Assembly: GCA_000432275.1 (NCBI GenBank)
Contig: HF995280.1
Location: 1-31,861, forward strand
DNA: 31,861 nucleotides
Direction of reading: 5' to 3'
From: Proteobacteria bacterium CAG:495
Lineage (GTDB): Bacteria > Pseudomonadota > Alphaproteobacteria > RF32 > CAG-239
In this document: piece after piece, positions 24,655-31,861 of the stretch
Numbering within the stretch: the first letter of the stretch is position 1
Layout of the letters: each line of letters opens with the position of its first letter
Notes under the pieces: generated by a model
Seen by the model: the letters and a program-made list of their open reading frames with translations, nothing else
Databases searched by the model: none
What the model was told of the DNA's origin: nothing
Translations under genes and position numbers: made by a program

Positions 24655-25608
24655 ATGAAAAAATTGTTCTTGCTGGCACTGGTTGTCGTTTTTGCCACGG
24701 TTTATCAGATGCAGAAATGGAGTCACGAAAGCGGGCCGCTGACGGAGATTGTCAACGTGGTTATTCCACGCGGTGCGACTTCCCGTACCGTGGCCGTACG
24801 TCTGGATGCCGCCGGCGTTATCAATAAGCCCTGGTTGTTCAGAATTATGGCGCGGCTAAACCGTTTGGACAAGCATCTGAAAGCGGGAGAATATCAATTT
24901 TCACCGATGATTTCCATGCAGGCGGCGTTGGATAAAATGGCCCGCGGCGAGATTTTTTATCGGCGGATTACTTTGGCGGAGGGATTGACTACCCGGGAGA
25001 TGATTAATCTCTTGAATGCCGAACCGATGCTGAGCGGAGAAGTTACGCTTGCGGTAAAGGAAGGGGAACTGCTTCCGGAAACTTACACCTATGTTCGCGG
25101 AGACACCAGAAACAGTATTGTTATGCAGGCAGCCAAAGCGATGCAAAAGGTCAAAAGAGAAGCCTGGGAAAAGAGAGAGCCGGGTCTGCCGTTGAAAAAT
25201 GCTGACGAGATGATGGTTTTGGCTTCAATAATTGAGAAAGAAACGGCGGTTCCCGCCGAACGCGGACTGGTTGCTTCCGTTTTTGTAAACCGGCTCAAGA
25301 AAGGGATGCGGCTGCAGACCGATCCGACGGTGATTTACGCGTTGACCCGGGGCGAAAGCGAGCTGGAACGGCCGCTTTACAAAAAGGACCTGAGCATAGA
25401 CAGTCCCTATAACACCTATAAAAATTACGGTCTTCCGCCAACGCCGATTTGTAATCCCGGGCGGGCTTCGATAGAGGCAGCGGTCAATCCTGAATTGAGC
25501 AACTATCTTTATTTTGTTGCCAGCGGCAACGGCGGCCACAATTTTGCTGCCAGTCTGAACGAACACAACCGGAATGTGAAGGATTGGCGCCGCCAACGGA
25601 AAAAATAA
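24655..25608 (+). CDS. mltG: Endolytic peptidoglycan transglycosylase MltG
   Basis: This 317-residue inner-membrane protein has one N-terminal transmembrane helix (about 3-17) and a periplasmic LysM-like subdomain (VVIPRGATSRTVAVRL, about 35-50). The YceG catalytic domain includes ELLPETYTY and SIIEKET with catalytic Glu194. It cleaves nascent glycan strands and sets their length. The ATG at 24655 is chosen over a TTG five codons earlier. Its ribosome site is poor (AGGT adjacent). A terminator separates it from fabF, so it has its own promoter somewhere in 24524-24654. Confidence 0.95.
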   Translation: MKKLFLLALVVVFATVYQMQKWSHESGPLTEIVNVVIPRGATSRTVAVRLDAAGVINKPWLFRIMARLNRLDKHLKAGEYQFSPMISMQAALDKMARGEIFYRRITLAEGLTTREMINLLNAEPMLSGEVTLAVKEGELLPETYTYVRGDTRNSIVMQAAKAMQKVKREAWEKREPGLPLKNADEMMVLASIIEKETAVPAERGLVASVFVNRLKKGMRLQTDPTVIYALTRGESELERPLYKKDLSIDSPYNTYKNYGLPPTPICNPGRASIEAAVNPELSNYLYFVASGNGGHNFAASLNEHNRNVKDWRRQRKK

Positions 25609-25615
25609 GTTGCAG

Positions 25616-25642
25616 CCTCCGTATTCAATACGGAGGTTTTTT
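25616..25642 (+). terminator. Terminator after mltG
   Basis: CCTCCGTATT and AATACGGAGG form a perfect ten-base stem with a one-base centre, followed by six T. The tip must open to form a loop. It lies eight bases after the mltG stop. Confidence 0.88.
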
Positions 25643-25702
25643 ATGGTTTACATTTGAAAGTAAATAAGTTAATTTGAGGCTATTCGAAAAAACTCTTATT
25701 AA

Positions 25703-25720
25703 TTTTATAATTTTAAATTA
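25703..25720 (+). promoter_or_regulatory. AT-only element before an SD-less start, copy 2
   Basis: TTTTATAATTTTAAATTA ends seven bases before the ATG at 25728 and differs in one base from 11251-11268. The spacing to the start codon is nearly the same in both. Confidence 0.5.
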
Positions 25721-25727
25721 CAACAAA

Positions 25728-25982
25728 ATGGAAACAAATTTTTTAATGACGGCGTTTTCACTGACATTATTTGTTGCTGCGGTGTATGCCGGCGGCGCCG
25801 CAATTGACAACAGCGTCAAAGAATTGCGAAAAGCCTTTCTGATCGGATTGATTAACATTATTCTATTGGCTTGCGGTATCTGTTCCGATATTTTGCCTTG
25901 GGGATGTGTTCTTTATCTGTTGGTTCCGTTCGGAAGCTGGTACGGGGTAAAAAAATGTCTCAAATGCCGCAGTCATGAATAG
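25728..25982 (+). CDS. Small two-helix membrane protein of unknown function
   Basis: These 84 residues contain a hydrophobic segment at about 6-24 (TAFSLTLFVAAVYAGGAA), then a charged stretch NSVKELRK, then one or two further segments (about 33-72) and a CLKC end. It is probably an inner-membrane protein, and I do not recognise a family. The ATG at 25728 has no Shine-Dalgarno. It carries the AT-only element also found before the gene at 11277. The last eight bases overlap the next gene, so the two are one unit. Confidence 0.65.
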   Translation: METNFLMTAFSLTLFVAAVYAGGAAIDNSVKELRKAFLIGLINIILLACGICSDILPWGCVLYLLVPFGSWYGVKKCLKCRSHE

Positions 25983-26448
25983 CTGGCTATTGGGGGCGGG
26001 AATGCTTGCAGATGTGCTGATACTGTCCGTTAGCATGATGGCTCTGACTAACTTGGAACGAAAGCTTGTGACTAAATCGGTATCCGAACCGGGCGCTTTT
26101 ATGGCCGACAATTTGTGGCAGATGCTTTTTATTGAAGTGTCGGCTGTTTGCGGCGTCTCAGGGCTGGTTATGATGTGGTTCGGCAACTGGGTTGACGAAA
26201 TGGCGATGCTGTTTATGTTGGCTGCTGCATATTGTTTTTGGAAACTGTATGCCAGAGTTCTGAATTTTGTCGGATATGTATTTACGTTGTTGCAATTGTG
26301 GTCGTTGTTTATGTTCCTTTGGCACCGTGCAGAGGAATTTGCTGTGATGGCCGGAATACTGTTGTTTACCGACGTGTACATCAGTCTGGTTACGGGGGCT
26401 TTGAGACAATGGGTCGAAAGGTTTTGCCGCCAGATGAAGCGAAATTAA
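25975..26448 (+). CDS. Membrane protein of unknown function
   Basis: These 157 residues have about four to five transmembrane helices: 6-24, 45-70, 75-90, 95-112 and 118-138. They are Met-, Leu- and Trp-rich, with a basic C-terminus (RQWVERFCRQMKRN) that is probably cytoplasmic. No family is recognised. It overlaps the preceding small membrane gene by eight bases in a different frame, which suggests coupled translation and a two-subunit membrane protein. Together they occupy the place after mltG where many Alphaproteobacteria have yicC and gmk. Confidence 0.65.
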   Translation: MNSWLLGAGMLADVLILSVSMMALTNLERKLVTKSVSEPGAFMADNLWQMLFIEVSAVCGVSGLVMMWFGNWVDEMAMLFMLAAAYCFWKLYARVLNFVGYVFTLLQLWSLFMFLWHRAEEFAVMAGILLFTDVYISLVTGALRQWVERFCRQMKRN

Positions 26449-26464
26449 AAAATTTTCTGAAAAG

Positions 26465-26496
26465 AGGTGTTTGGATAAAGCCAAACGCCTTTTTTT
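26465..26496 (+). terminator. Terminator after the two membrane-protein genes
   Basis: AGGTGTTTGG and CCAAACGCCT pair over ten bases with one G-U, around a six-base loop, followed by seven T. It also overlaps the end of the convergent YbjN-like gene. Confidence 0.85.
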
Positions 26497-26989
26497 ATGC
26501 CTGGCCGACGGTTGCCATCATCATCGGATACAGAGCTTGTTTGGGGTCCATTCCCTTGGTCAGAACGACTTTGAAAATCGGGTACATCCGTTCGCATTCT
26601 TTAATGGCGATATCAATAATCTGGGAAATTTTGCTTTCGATGTCTTCGCCGTCATTAAGTATGACGGAGTGTTTGAATACGGGAATGTTTTGTTCGGTCC
26701 AGTAAGAAAAATGTCCAACCCAGAGTTCTTCATTAACGAGGGCCAGAAGTTCAAAGATTTTGCTGCGGTCCTCGATTTTGGTTTCAATGTCCATCAGGCA
26801 GGACAAATGCATACACTGCATATTGGCTTCCCAGGCAAAAAAGAGGAGCATATTGTTCCATTTGCCCTGAACTTCCACAACGACTTCGTTGATGCTGCGG
26901 CGCTCCAATTCAAAAGAGCGGCTTGAAAAAATATTTTCCACGACGTCTATCGGGTTGTATTCCGGGGCTAAATTCTTTGCCAGTTCCAT
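26495..26989 (-). CDS. YbjN-domain protein
   Basis: This 164-residue soluble protein resembles the YbjN family (fold like type III secretion chaperones) of Alphaproteobacteria. Recognisable stretches are NPIDVVENIF at the N-terminus, then EVQGKWNNMLLFFAWE, LMDIETKIEDRSKIFELLALVNEELWVGHF in pattern, and a C-terminal KGMDPKQALYPMMMATVGQA-type end. The role is unknown. In other species YbjN has been tied to stress and motility, which cannot be transferred here. GGAG lies seven bases before the ATG. Confidence 0.85.
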   Translation of the reverse strand: MELAKNLAPEYNPIDVVENIFSSRSFELERRSINEVVVEVQGKWNNMLLFFAWEANMQCMHLSCLMDIETKIEDRSKIFELLALVNEELWVGHFSYWTEQNIPVFKHSVILNDGEDIESKISQIIDIAIKECERMYPIFKVVLTKGMDPKQALYPMMMATVGQA

Positions 26990-27066
26990 TCAAAAACTCC
27001 ATAATTATGTGCAACACATAATTCAAAAAAACGACTACGCAACTAAGATGTTTACAGCTTGCAATG

Positions 27067-27096
27067 CCGAGTCGCGAATTACAAGCCCCGAGTCGC
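27067..27096. promoter_or_regulatory. Direct repeat between the YbjN gene and lgt
   Basis: CCGAGTCGC occurs at 27067-27075 and 27088-27096, a spacing of 21 bases (two helical turns). Each copy contains a GANTC site, the target of the alphaproteobacterial CcrM methylase. The 5' copy is flanked by CTTGCAAT and the inner spacer holds AATTACAAG, nearly its inverse. It may be an operator for either divergent gene. The rest of this 269-base gap is AT-rich with no clear promoter. Confidence 0.4.
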
Positions 27097-27258
27097 AGTT
27101 TTCCACTTAATTCACAGCTGTTAATAACTTTTAATTTTAATTAGCGTGAAAAATCAGTATGTTGGCATTGGAAAATATTTTATAAATTTTTTTGATGTGG
27201 ATATATTTTTTTTAATTAATATACTATTAAACAATTTTAGAACGCAGGTAAGGATTTT

Positions 27259-28068
27259 ATGATGACAGGTTTGGAATTTCCGCAAATTTCTCCGATTATG
27301 TTCAGTATCGGACCGCTCGTTGTGCGTTGGTATTCAATGGCGTATCTAATCGGAATTTTGGCGGGATGGTATTTGCTTAACCGAAATATCAGAAAAAATG
27401 ATTTGGGGTTGAACAAACAAAATGCCGAAGATCTGGTCTTTTATCTGACCTTGGGAATTATTCTCGGTGGCCGGCTGGGATATGCCGTTTTCTACGGCGG
27501 CCGGGCAATGTGGGAAGAACCGTGGCATATCTTGGAAATCTGGAAAGGCGGAATGTCTTTCCATGGCGGCGTTTTAGGGGTGATTGCGGCCACTTGGGTG
27601 TATGCCCGCAAGATAAAATACAGTTTTTTGTGTTTGACGGATTTGATTGTTCTTTATGCTCCGATAGGAATTTTCCTGGGGCGGCTGGCTAATTTTGTTA
27701 ATGATGAATTATGGGGAAGGGTAACTGATGTTCCCTGGGCGGTACGGTTTCCGGCCGGCGGGTATTTGCCGCGGCATCCTTCGCAGCTGTACGAGGCCTT
27801 TTTTGAAGGGCTGGTTATGTTTACGGTTCTGAACTTGTTGTGGCGCAGCAAGTGGGTTCGCGGGCACCATGGTTTGGTATCGTCCTTGTTTGTTGTTCTT
27901 TACGGCATTTTCCGTATTTTGATGGAACAGTTCAGAGAGCCGGATGCGCATATGGGATTTTTCTTTACTTACTTTACCATGGGACAGATTTTGTCGCTGC
28001 CGCTGATTGTTATCGGGCTGGCAATTATCTGGTATTCGCATCGGAAATATTGTCAGAATCAGGCCTGA
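27259..28068 (+). CDS. lgt: Prolipoprotein diacylglyceryl transferase
   Basis: This 269-residue inner-membrane enzyme transfers diacylglyceryl to the lipobox Cys of prolipoproteins. Motifs present are FHGGVLG (about 95-101), the signature GRLANFVNDELWGR (about 141-154) with its essential Asn and Glu, and HPSQLYEAFFEG. Seven hydrophobic segments are visible. Two adjacent ATG codons occur. AAGGA is four bases from the first (27259) and seven from the second (27262), so the second may be used. The 3' end overlaps the convergent gene by ten bases. Confidence 0.96.
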   Translation: MMTGLEFPQISPIMFSIGPLVVRWYSMAYLIGILAGWYLLNRNIRKNDLGLNKQNAEDLVFYLTLGIILGGRLGYAVFYGGRAMWEEPWHILEIWKGGMSFHGGVLGVIAATWVYARKIKYSFLCLTDLIVLYAPIGIFLGRLANFVNDELWGRVTDVPWAVRFPAGGYLPRHPSQLYEAFFEGLVMFTVLNLLWRSKWVRGHHGLVSSLFVVLYGIFRILMEQFREPDAHMGFFFTYFTMGQILSLPLIVIGLAIIWYSHRKYCQNQA

Positions 28069-29231
28069 GAAGTTACGTTATGGCTGAAAGAACGGGTTTT
28101 GGCGAGAACCTTGCGGGCTCTGACCAAAACTTCAAAGGAGTTGGCGTCGCTGCGTTTTTTTTCTGAAACGGCTGCCGACACGGTCAGTTTTATCGGCTTA
28201 CGGCGGGGATGATAAACGAAAGAGGCGGATGCTACGGCCCGACGGATAGTTTCCAGACGTTCAAAGCTTTCCTTTTTATCGAGGTTTTTGTACATAATTA
28301 CAAACTCGTCGTCACCGTAGCGGTATATGCTTTCATCTTTTTCAAGTTCAACGATTTTTGAGGCAATGAGTTTGGTTAAGACGTTTTGTCCCCGCCGGCT
28401 GAAGCTGGAAGCCAGTTTGTCGTAGTCGTCAATGCTGATGATGCCGAGGCTGTATTTGAGCGGGAAGTCTTTAGAGTGGATGATATACGAATTGCGGCTG
28501 GCAAGTCCGGTTAGGGCGTCTTTGTAGGTCTCGGCATAAATGTTTTGTACAATGGCGGCTGCAGCGATTAAAATTCCGGCGGTGAAAAAGACGGTTAATC
28601 CGGATGCGGTTGCCGCGTAATAAAACCCGAAAGCAAAGCACAGCAAAGAAACAAACAGAGAGTAGTCGAGAATGTTTCCGCTGGCGGTGCTGCGGATGAA
28701 GGCGGCGGCGACCGCAGCAATGAACATAAGCAGAGCCAATCCGCTCAGCGATGCCGTCGGCGTGTTGAAAAGGTTGAGGTTGTAGCCGTATTTGCTCAGT
28801 TGTTCTGCCAGGGTATATTGCACCAGAATGCCCAACAACAGGTAGACGTTGGTGCGTAAAATGAGTTTTTGCGGCGGCCAGAAATAAAAAAAGGCAAAAT
28901 TCAAAGGAGCCAGCAGGCACAGGTTTTGATAGGCGTTGCTGGAGGTGTATTCGCCCTGATATTTATATTTCAGAAAATTTATCAGGACATAGCTAAGGCT
29001 TGCGCAAATAATAAAAAAAGCCGGTTTGCTTTGATTAAAATAAAGCAAAACCATAAAACTGGCAAAACCCAGCAGGTAAAACAAGCTGTGCAGCGTCATA
29101 TTGGTTGCGTCGGCAAAACTTCCGTTCAGATAGAACGCAAGCAGGCAACAGCCGAAAATCAGCGCCGGAGCGACCAGATTTTTGACAAGGGGAAATATTT
29201 TTTCCAACTGTGCTAGTATTTTTTTTGACAC
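28059..29231 (-). CDS. Membrane GGDEF-type protein with altered signature (GDDEF)
   Basis: This 390-residue protein has seven to eight hydrophobic segments (about 18-230), then a GGDEF-type domain (about 238-385). The domain order is DALTGLASR, SLGIISIDDYDKL, and the signature RYGDDEFVI, where the second Gly of GGDEF is Asp. The usual C-terminal ADxALYxAK-type segment reads RARKVLAKTRS and is altered. Diguanylate cyclase activity is therefore doubtful, and it may be a membrane-bound c-di-GMP or GTP sensor. The start is GTG at 29231 with AAAGGG about six bases upstream. It lies 46 bases after queA on the same strand. Confidence 0.85.
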   Translation of the reverse strand: MSKKILAQLEKIFPLVKNLVAPALIFGCCLLAFYLNGSFADATNMTLHSLFYLLGFASFMVLLYFNQSKPAFFIICASLSYVLINFLKYKYQGEYTSSNAYQNLCLLAPLNFAFFYFWPPQKLILRTNVYLLLGILVQYTLAEQLSKYGYNLNLFNTPTASLSGLALLMFIAAVAAAFIRSTASGNILDYSLFVSLLCFAFGFYYAATASGLTVFFTAGILIAAAAIVQNIYAETYKDALTGLASRNSYIIHSKDFPLKYSLGIISIDDYDKLASSFSRRGQNVLTKLIASKIVELEKDESIYRYGDDEFVIMYKNLDKKESFERLETIRRAVASASFVYHPRRKPIKLTVSAAVSEKKRSDANSFEVLVRARKVLAKTRSFSHNVTSQA

Positions 29232-29277
29232 GTTTTCCCTTTCCTGAACATAGCCAGACTATTATATGGGGAAAAGG

Positions 29278-30360
29278 TTAAATTTTATTTACACATTTGA
29301 GAATAGAACTGTCGCCGTAAGAGTAGAAACGGTACTTGTTTTCGATGGCATGATGATAAGCCGCCTGCATACGATCCAATCCGGCAACCGCGCTGACCAG
29401 CATAAACAGCGTTGATTTGGGGAGATGGAAGTTGGTTATCAGCATATCTATGATTTTAAATTTATATCCCGGGGTAATGAATATGTTGGTTTCATCGGCA
29501 AAGGGATGGAGGATACCCCGGTTGTCGGCGGCGCTTTCCAAAAGGCGGAGTGATGTTGTGCCGACGGCAATTATACGTTTGCCGGCTTTTTTGGCAGCAT
29601 TTATGGTTTCTACCGCATCTGGCGTGATGATACCGTATTCGGCATGCATTTTATGGTCTTTGGTGTCGTCGGTTTTAACCGGAAGGAACGTTCCCGCGCC
29701 GACATGCAGCGTTAAAAATACTTCTTGGACACCTTTTTTTCTTAGCTCTTCAAGAACGCGCGGGGTGAAATGCAGTCCGGCGGTCGGGGCCGCTACGGCA
29801 CCTTCGTGTTTGGCATAAACGGTCTGGTAGTTTTCTTTATCGTCAAATTTATCCCACAAACCGGCCCGCGGTTTTTCCCGTTTGATGTACGGCGGAAGGG
29901 GCATAAAACCGTATTGTTCCAGTTTTTTGCCTAATTCTGACGGCGGACAGGCGAATGAAATCAAAACTCCGTCTTCGTCCTTTTTTTCCAAAACGACGGC
30001 GGTAAAGTCAGATTTTTCGGGAGAAATGTCAGAAGTGTAAAAACGGATGACATCATTGGGCTTCAGCCTTTTGGCATTTTTGATGAAAGACCACCAACGG
30101 ATGCCGTCGACGGGGTGGTAAAGGGTTACTTCAACCAAGGCTTCGCCGCGGGCTCCATACAGCCGGGCCGGAATGACTTTTGTATCGTTAAATACCAGGA
30201 CATCACCTTCCTCCAGGAGTTGGGGCAGGTCGTAAAAGTGCCGGTCAGCAATGCTTTCTTCCGCGGACAGGTCCAACAGGCGCGACGTATCTCGGGGATT
30301 GGCCGGTTGGGAGGCGATTAGCTCCTTTGGCAGGTCGAAGTCAAAAATGTCAACTTTCAT
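29278..30360 (-). CDS. queA: S-adenosylmethionine:tRNA ribosyltransferase-isomerase QueA
   Basis: This 360-residue enzyme transfers the ribosyl part of SAM to 7-aminomethyl-7-deazaguanine in tRNA to form epoxyqueuosine. Family motifs include FDFDLPKELIASQPANPRD (6-24), VFNDTKVIPARL, APTAGLHFTP and ITNFHLPKSTLFMLVSA. The length is normal for the family. AAGGA lies eight bases before the ATG, in a context identical to that of the small gene at 20107 (AAGGACATTCAC). It is divergent from the LysR gene. Confidence 0.96.
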   Translation of the reverse strand: MKVDIFDFDLPKELIASQPANPRDTSRLLDLSAEESIADRHFYDLPQLLEEGDVLVFNDTKVIPARLYGARGEALVEVTLYHPVDGIRWWSFIKNAKRLKPNDVIRFYTSDISPEKSDFTAVVLEKKDEDGVLISFACPPSELGKKLEQYGFMPLPPYIKREKPRAGLWDKFDDKENYQTVYAKHEGAVAAPTAGLHFTPRVLEELRKKGVQEVFLTLHVGAGTFLPVKTDDTKDHKMHAEYGIITPDAVETINAAKKAGKRIIAVGTTSLRLLESAADNRGILHPFADETNIFITPGYKFKIIDMLITNFHLPKSTLFMLVSAVAGLDRMQAAYHHAIENKYRFYSYGDSSILKCVNKI

Positions 30361-30445
30361 CGTGAATGTCCTTAATGTTTTTTGGATGTTATAGTATAAG
30401 GCGCGTTTGTTGGCAAGATTAAAAAAACTCCGGTCGTCGATTTTC

Positions 30446-30473
30446 GTTTATAACCTAAAAAAACAGTTTATAA
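30446..30473. promoter_or_regulatory. Direct repeat in the queA-lysR divergent region
   Basis: GTTTATAAC occurs at 30446-30454 and 30465-30473, a start-to-start distance of 19 bases, on one face of the helix. Its position, 60-90 bases upstream of the LysR start, suits autoregulation. It lacks the T-N11-A dyad symmetry usual for LysR sites, so another factor is possible. Confidence 0.4.
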
Positions 30474-30534
30474 CTAGAGCAAGACAAAATATACTAATTA
30501 AAACGTGTGTGGCAGACAGGCGGAGAAATCTCTC

Positions 30535-31413
30535 ATGATGGGCAGAAAAGACTTATATAATTTGGAGAGTTTGTATATGTTGTCGGCAATTGCCGAATAT
30601 CAGGGCAAACGGCAGGCAGCCGAAATGCTGGGAATTTCGGTTGATACCATCAGCAAATACATAAGCAATATGGAATTAGAGCTGGGGGTTAAGCTATTGG
30701 TTTCAAACAGCAGGGGAAGCTATTTGACGCCGAACGGCCACAAGCTGCTGGAGGAGTTTCGCAAACTTAAGGGCGTTTTGAGCAATGTTTATACGCTTAA
30801 ACCGGAAGAGGAGACGGTTCAGGGCAGTGTCCGGGTGCTGATGAATGCAGGAGCGTCTTCACGTTTTCTGTGTTCGGAAATTAGTGATTTTCTTGACAAT
30901 TATCCATTGCTGAATTTGCAAGTTACCAATACGTTTGATCGTCCGACGCTGGCCAATATGGCATATGACGTGGCGATTTCTTATTATGCGCCGACCGGTG
31001 CCGACGAGGTTATTGTCGGACAGAAAAAGGTTTTATGCGGTTATTTCGCCTCTCCGGATTTTCTCAGCCGTTATGGTTATCCGCGAGACATTGAAGACAT
31101 GATAGCGAATTATCGGATGATTTATTTTGAAAACAATATGGCATCGCTCAGTCGCTGGCGCGAACTGATGCGTCGGGCCAAGATTGTTCCGTATGTGACC
31201 AATTCCACGTTTTCGGTTGAGGAAGCGGTTAACCTCGGAGCAGGCATCGGGATGTTGCCGATGCGTTTTAAGGACAGCGGACTGGTTTGTCTGGACAACA
31301 TATGTTGTACGGAAGGACTTATGTTTTATCTTATTGCCCACCGTAAGACCAAGGATGTTCCGAGAGTGCGTGCGGTTATTAATTACTATCATAAGTTTAT
31401 GGAATTGTTGTAA
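30535..31413 (+). CDS. LysR-family transcriptional regulator
   Basis: This 292-residue protein has an N-terminal winged helix-turn-helix (about 8-66: ESLYMLSAIAEYQGKRQAAE, then ISVDTISKYISNMELELGVKLL) and a periplasmic-binding-protein-like effector domain (about 92-290). The effector is unknown. The start at 30535 is chosen because GGAG lies nine bases upstream. A GTG ten codons earlier has no ribosome site. Many LysR proteins control the divergent gene, here queA, but a housekeeping tRNA gene is an unlikely target. A hairpin at 31439-31467 may end transcription. Confidence 0.9.
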   Translation: MMGRKDLYNLESLYMLSAIAEYQGKRQAAEMLGISVDTISKYISNMELELGVKLLVSNSRGSYLTPNGHKLLEEFRKLKGVLSNVYTLKPEEETVQGSVRVLMNAGASSRFLCSEISDFLDNYPLLNLQVTNTFDRPTLANMAYDVAISYYAPTGADEVIVGQKKVLCGYFASPDFLSRYGYPRDIEDMIANYRMIYFENNMASLSRWRELMRRAKIVPYVTNSTFSVEEAVNLGAGIGMLPMRFKDSGLVCLDNICCTEGLMFYLIAHRKTKDVPRVRAVINYYHKFMELL

Positions 31414-31438
31414 GCGGTCTTTCCTCCACTTCTGTTAG

Positions 31439-31467
31439 CGTTTGCAAGCCAGAAAGCGCTTGAAACG
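31439..31467 (+). terminator. Possible terminator after the LysR gene
   Basis: CGTTTGCAAGC pairs with GCTTGAAACG with one bulged G around an eight-base loop. It is followed by TAATCTTTTCT rather than a clean T-run, so efficiency is uncertain. Confidence 0.5.
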
Positions 31468-31499
31468 TAATCTTTTCTATTCTATATTTTCAGCAGGCA

Positions 31500-31759
31500 A
31501 AACTTGTGTTTGCTTAGAACCGGCAGGTTCGGAGCTTTGAACGGCTTTATTATGTGCGGTGTTTAGGATATGCATCGTCAACTGTTGGATTTTGCCGCAA
31601 CAGTAATATATCCCCGATTCATAGAGATATGGTCGGGGAGCTTTAGCGTATGTTCAGAAGCCTCGTACTATACCTGTGCTTTAAAGGCTAGAGAGTCATT
31701 TCACATAATATGATTGTTCAACTCTCCGGCCACCTTTTGCGTAAAAGGTGGTTTCGTTT
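31500..31759 (+). ncRNA. Hairpin-rich region, candidate leader RNA or small RNA
   Basis: No protein is evident between 31414 and 31780. Six inverted repeats follow one another: GAACC/GGTTC (31517-31530), CTGTTG/CAACAG (31582-31603), CCCCGA/TCGGGG (31612-31638), AGC-TTTA/TAAAGGCT (about 31639-31690), GAGAGT/ACTCTC (31691-31726) and CCACCTTTT/AAAAGGTGG (31730-31751). The last is followed by TTTCGTTTT, like a terminator, 29 bases before the next ATG. It could be a terminating riboswitch or leader, or a free small RNA. I do not recognise a known RNA family in it. Confidence 0.45.
31730..31759 (+). terminator. Terminator-like hairpin upstream of the last gene
   Basis: CCACCTTTT-GCGT-AAAAGGTGG is a perfect nine-base stem, followed by TTTCGTTTT. 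It ends the structured region at 31500-31759 and lies just before the next gene, so it could act as an attenuator. Confidence 0.65.
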
Positions 31760-31780
31760 TAATTTAGGAAAGTTGGGACT

Positions 31781-31861
31781 ATGGTGACAACATCTCAAGA
31801 TAAAGTATTTATCCGCGAAACTATTGATAAACTCGTTAATTCTATGAGCGATGAGGAATGC
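31781..31861 (+). CDS. 5' end of an unidentified gene, cut by the window end
   Basis: The frame from ATG at 31781 is open for 27 codons to the last base (MVTTSQDKVFIRE, then a helical-looking charged stretch). AGGAA lies about 12 bases upstream and GGGA about four bases upstream, so the ribosome site is ambiguous. Too little is visible to name it. Its position after a hairpin-rich leader suggests it may be controlled by RNA structure. Confidence 0.5.
   Translation, partial: MVTTSQDKVFIRETIDKLVNSMSDEEC

Noticed and set aside
27120..27150. CtrA-like TTAA boxes upstream of lgt
   Set aside because: TTAA pairs occur in an AT-rich stretch, but none has the seven-base spacing of the CtrA site.
31710..31787. 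25-codon leader peptide whose stop overlaps the last gene's ATG
   Set aside because: No run of one amino acid that would suggest attenuation, no ribosome site, and it lies inside the hairpin region. Probably chance.
1..31861. CRISPR arrays, insertion sequences, integrases or prophage genes
   Set aside because: I saw no regularly spaced repeats, no transposase or integrase motifs and no target-site duplications. The tRNA-Leu gene shows no visible attachment-site repeat.

Overview
The window looks like chromosomal DNA from a Gram-negative, anaerobic or microaerobic member of the Alphaproteobacteria, probably host-associated. This is an inference. It rests on the block mtaB-ftsY, the order acpP-fabF-mltG, a YdcH/DUF465 small protein, a YbjN-family protein, lgt, queA and an outer-membrane barrel with a C-terminal Phe. 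These sit beside oxygen-sensitive [FeFe]-hydrogenases and an L-lactate dehydrogenase, which suggest fermentation. No ribosomal RNA or marker gene that would settle the taxonomy is present. Most genes have clear Shine-Dalgarno sites, and many transcription units end in hairpin terminators.

Layout. 1-699: 3' end of a Cys-rich, probably exported protein. 790-6001 (minus): a six-gene hydrogenase operon read right to left: [2Fe-2S] protein, sensory-type group C hydrogenase (HydS), its PAS domain as a separate frame, SpoIIE-like phosphatase, second [2Fe-2S] protein, and a group B catalytic hydrogenase. It starts at a good sigma70-type promoter with an inverted repeat over the -35, and ends at a strong terminator. 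6203-8768 (plus): two tandem degenerate EAL-type paralogues, each 426 aa. 8909-11054: YdcH-like protein, SAM methyltransferase and MutY. 11277-11882: a small exported protein. 12051-12137: tRNA-Leu(CAG). 12168-13417: uppP and a response regulator. 13469-17652 (minus): tightly packed mtaB-ftsY-xseA-M23 peptidase operon. 17839-18618: outer-membrane barrel. 18691-20107: L-lactate dehydrogenase and an acidic membrane-anchored protein. 20185-22673 (minus): three-gene ABC-2 exporter. 22861-25608 (plus): acpP, fabF, mltG. 25728-26448: two small membrane proteins. 26495-26989: YbjN-like protein. 27262-28068: lgt. 28059-30360 (minus): queA and a membrane diguanylate-cyclase-like protein. 30535-31413: LysR regulator. 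31414-31780: a hairpin-rich intergenic region before a gene cut by the window end.

The main point of interest is the hydrogenase island. A catalytic and a sensory [FeFe]-hydrogenase are encoded with a PP2C/SpoIIE phosphatase and two small electron carriers, which suggests that redox or H2 status is relayed into protein dephosphorylation. In this copy HydS is cut into two frames at a 28-base imperfect tandem duplication containing a run of five G. Removing one G would restore a single protein of 597 residues carrying the cluster motif and PAS domain. Other items worth a second look are an 18-base element shared just upstream of two genes that lack Shine-Dalgarno sites, a structured region at 31.5-31.76 kb, the degenerate c-di-GMP-type proteins, and an MtaB that appears to lack its C-terminal TRAM domain.
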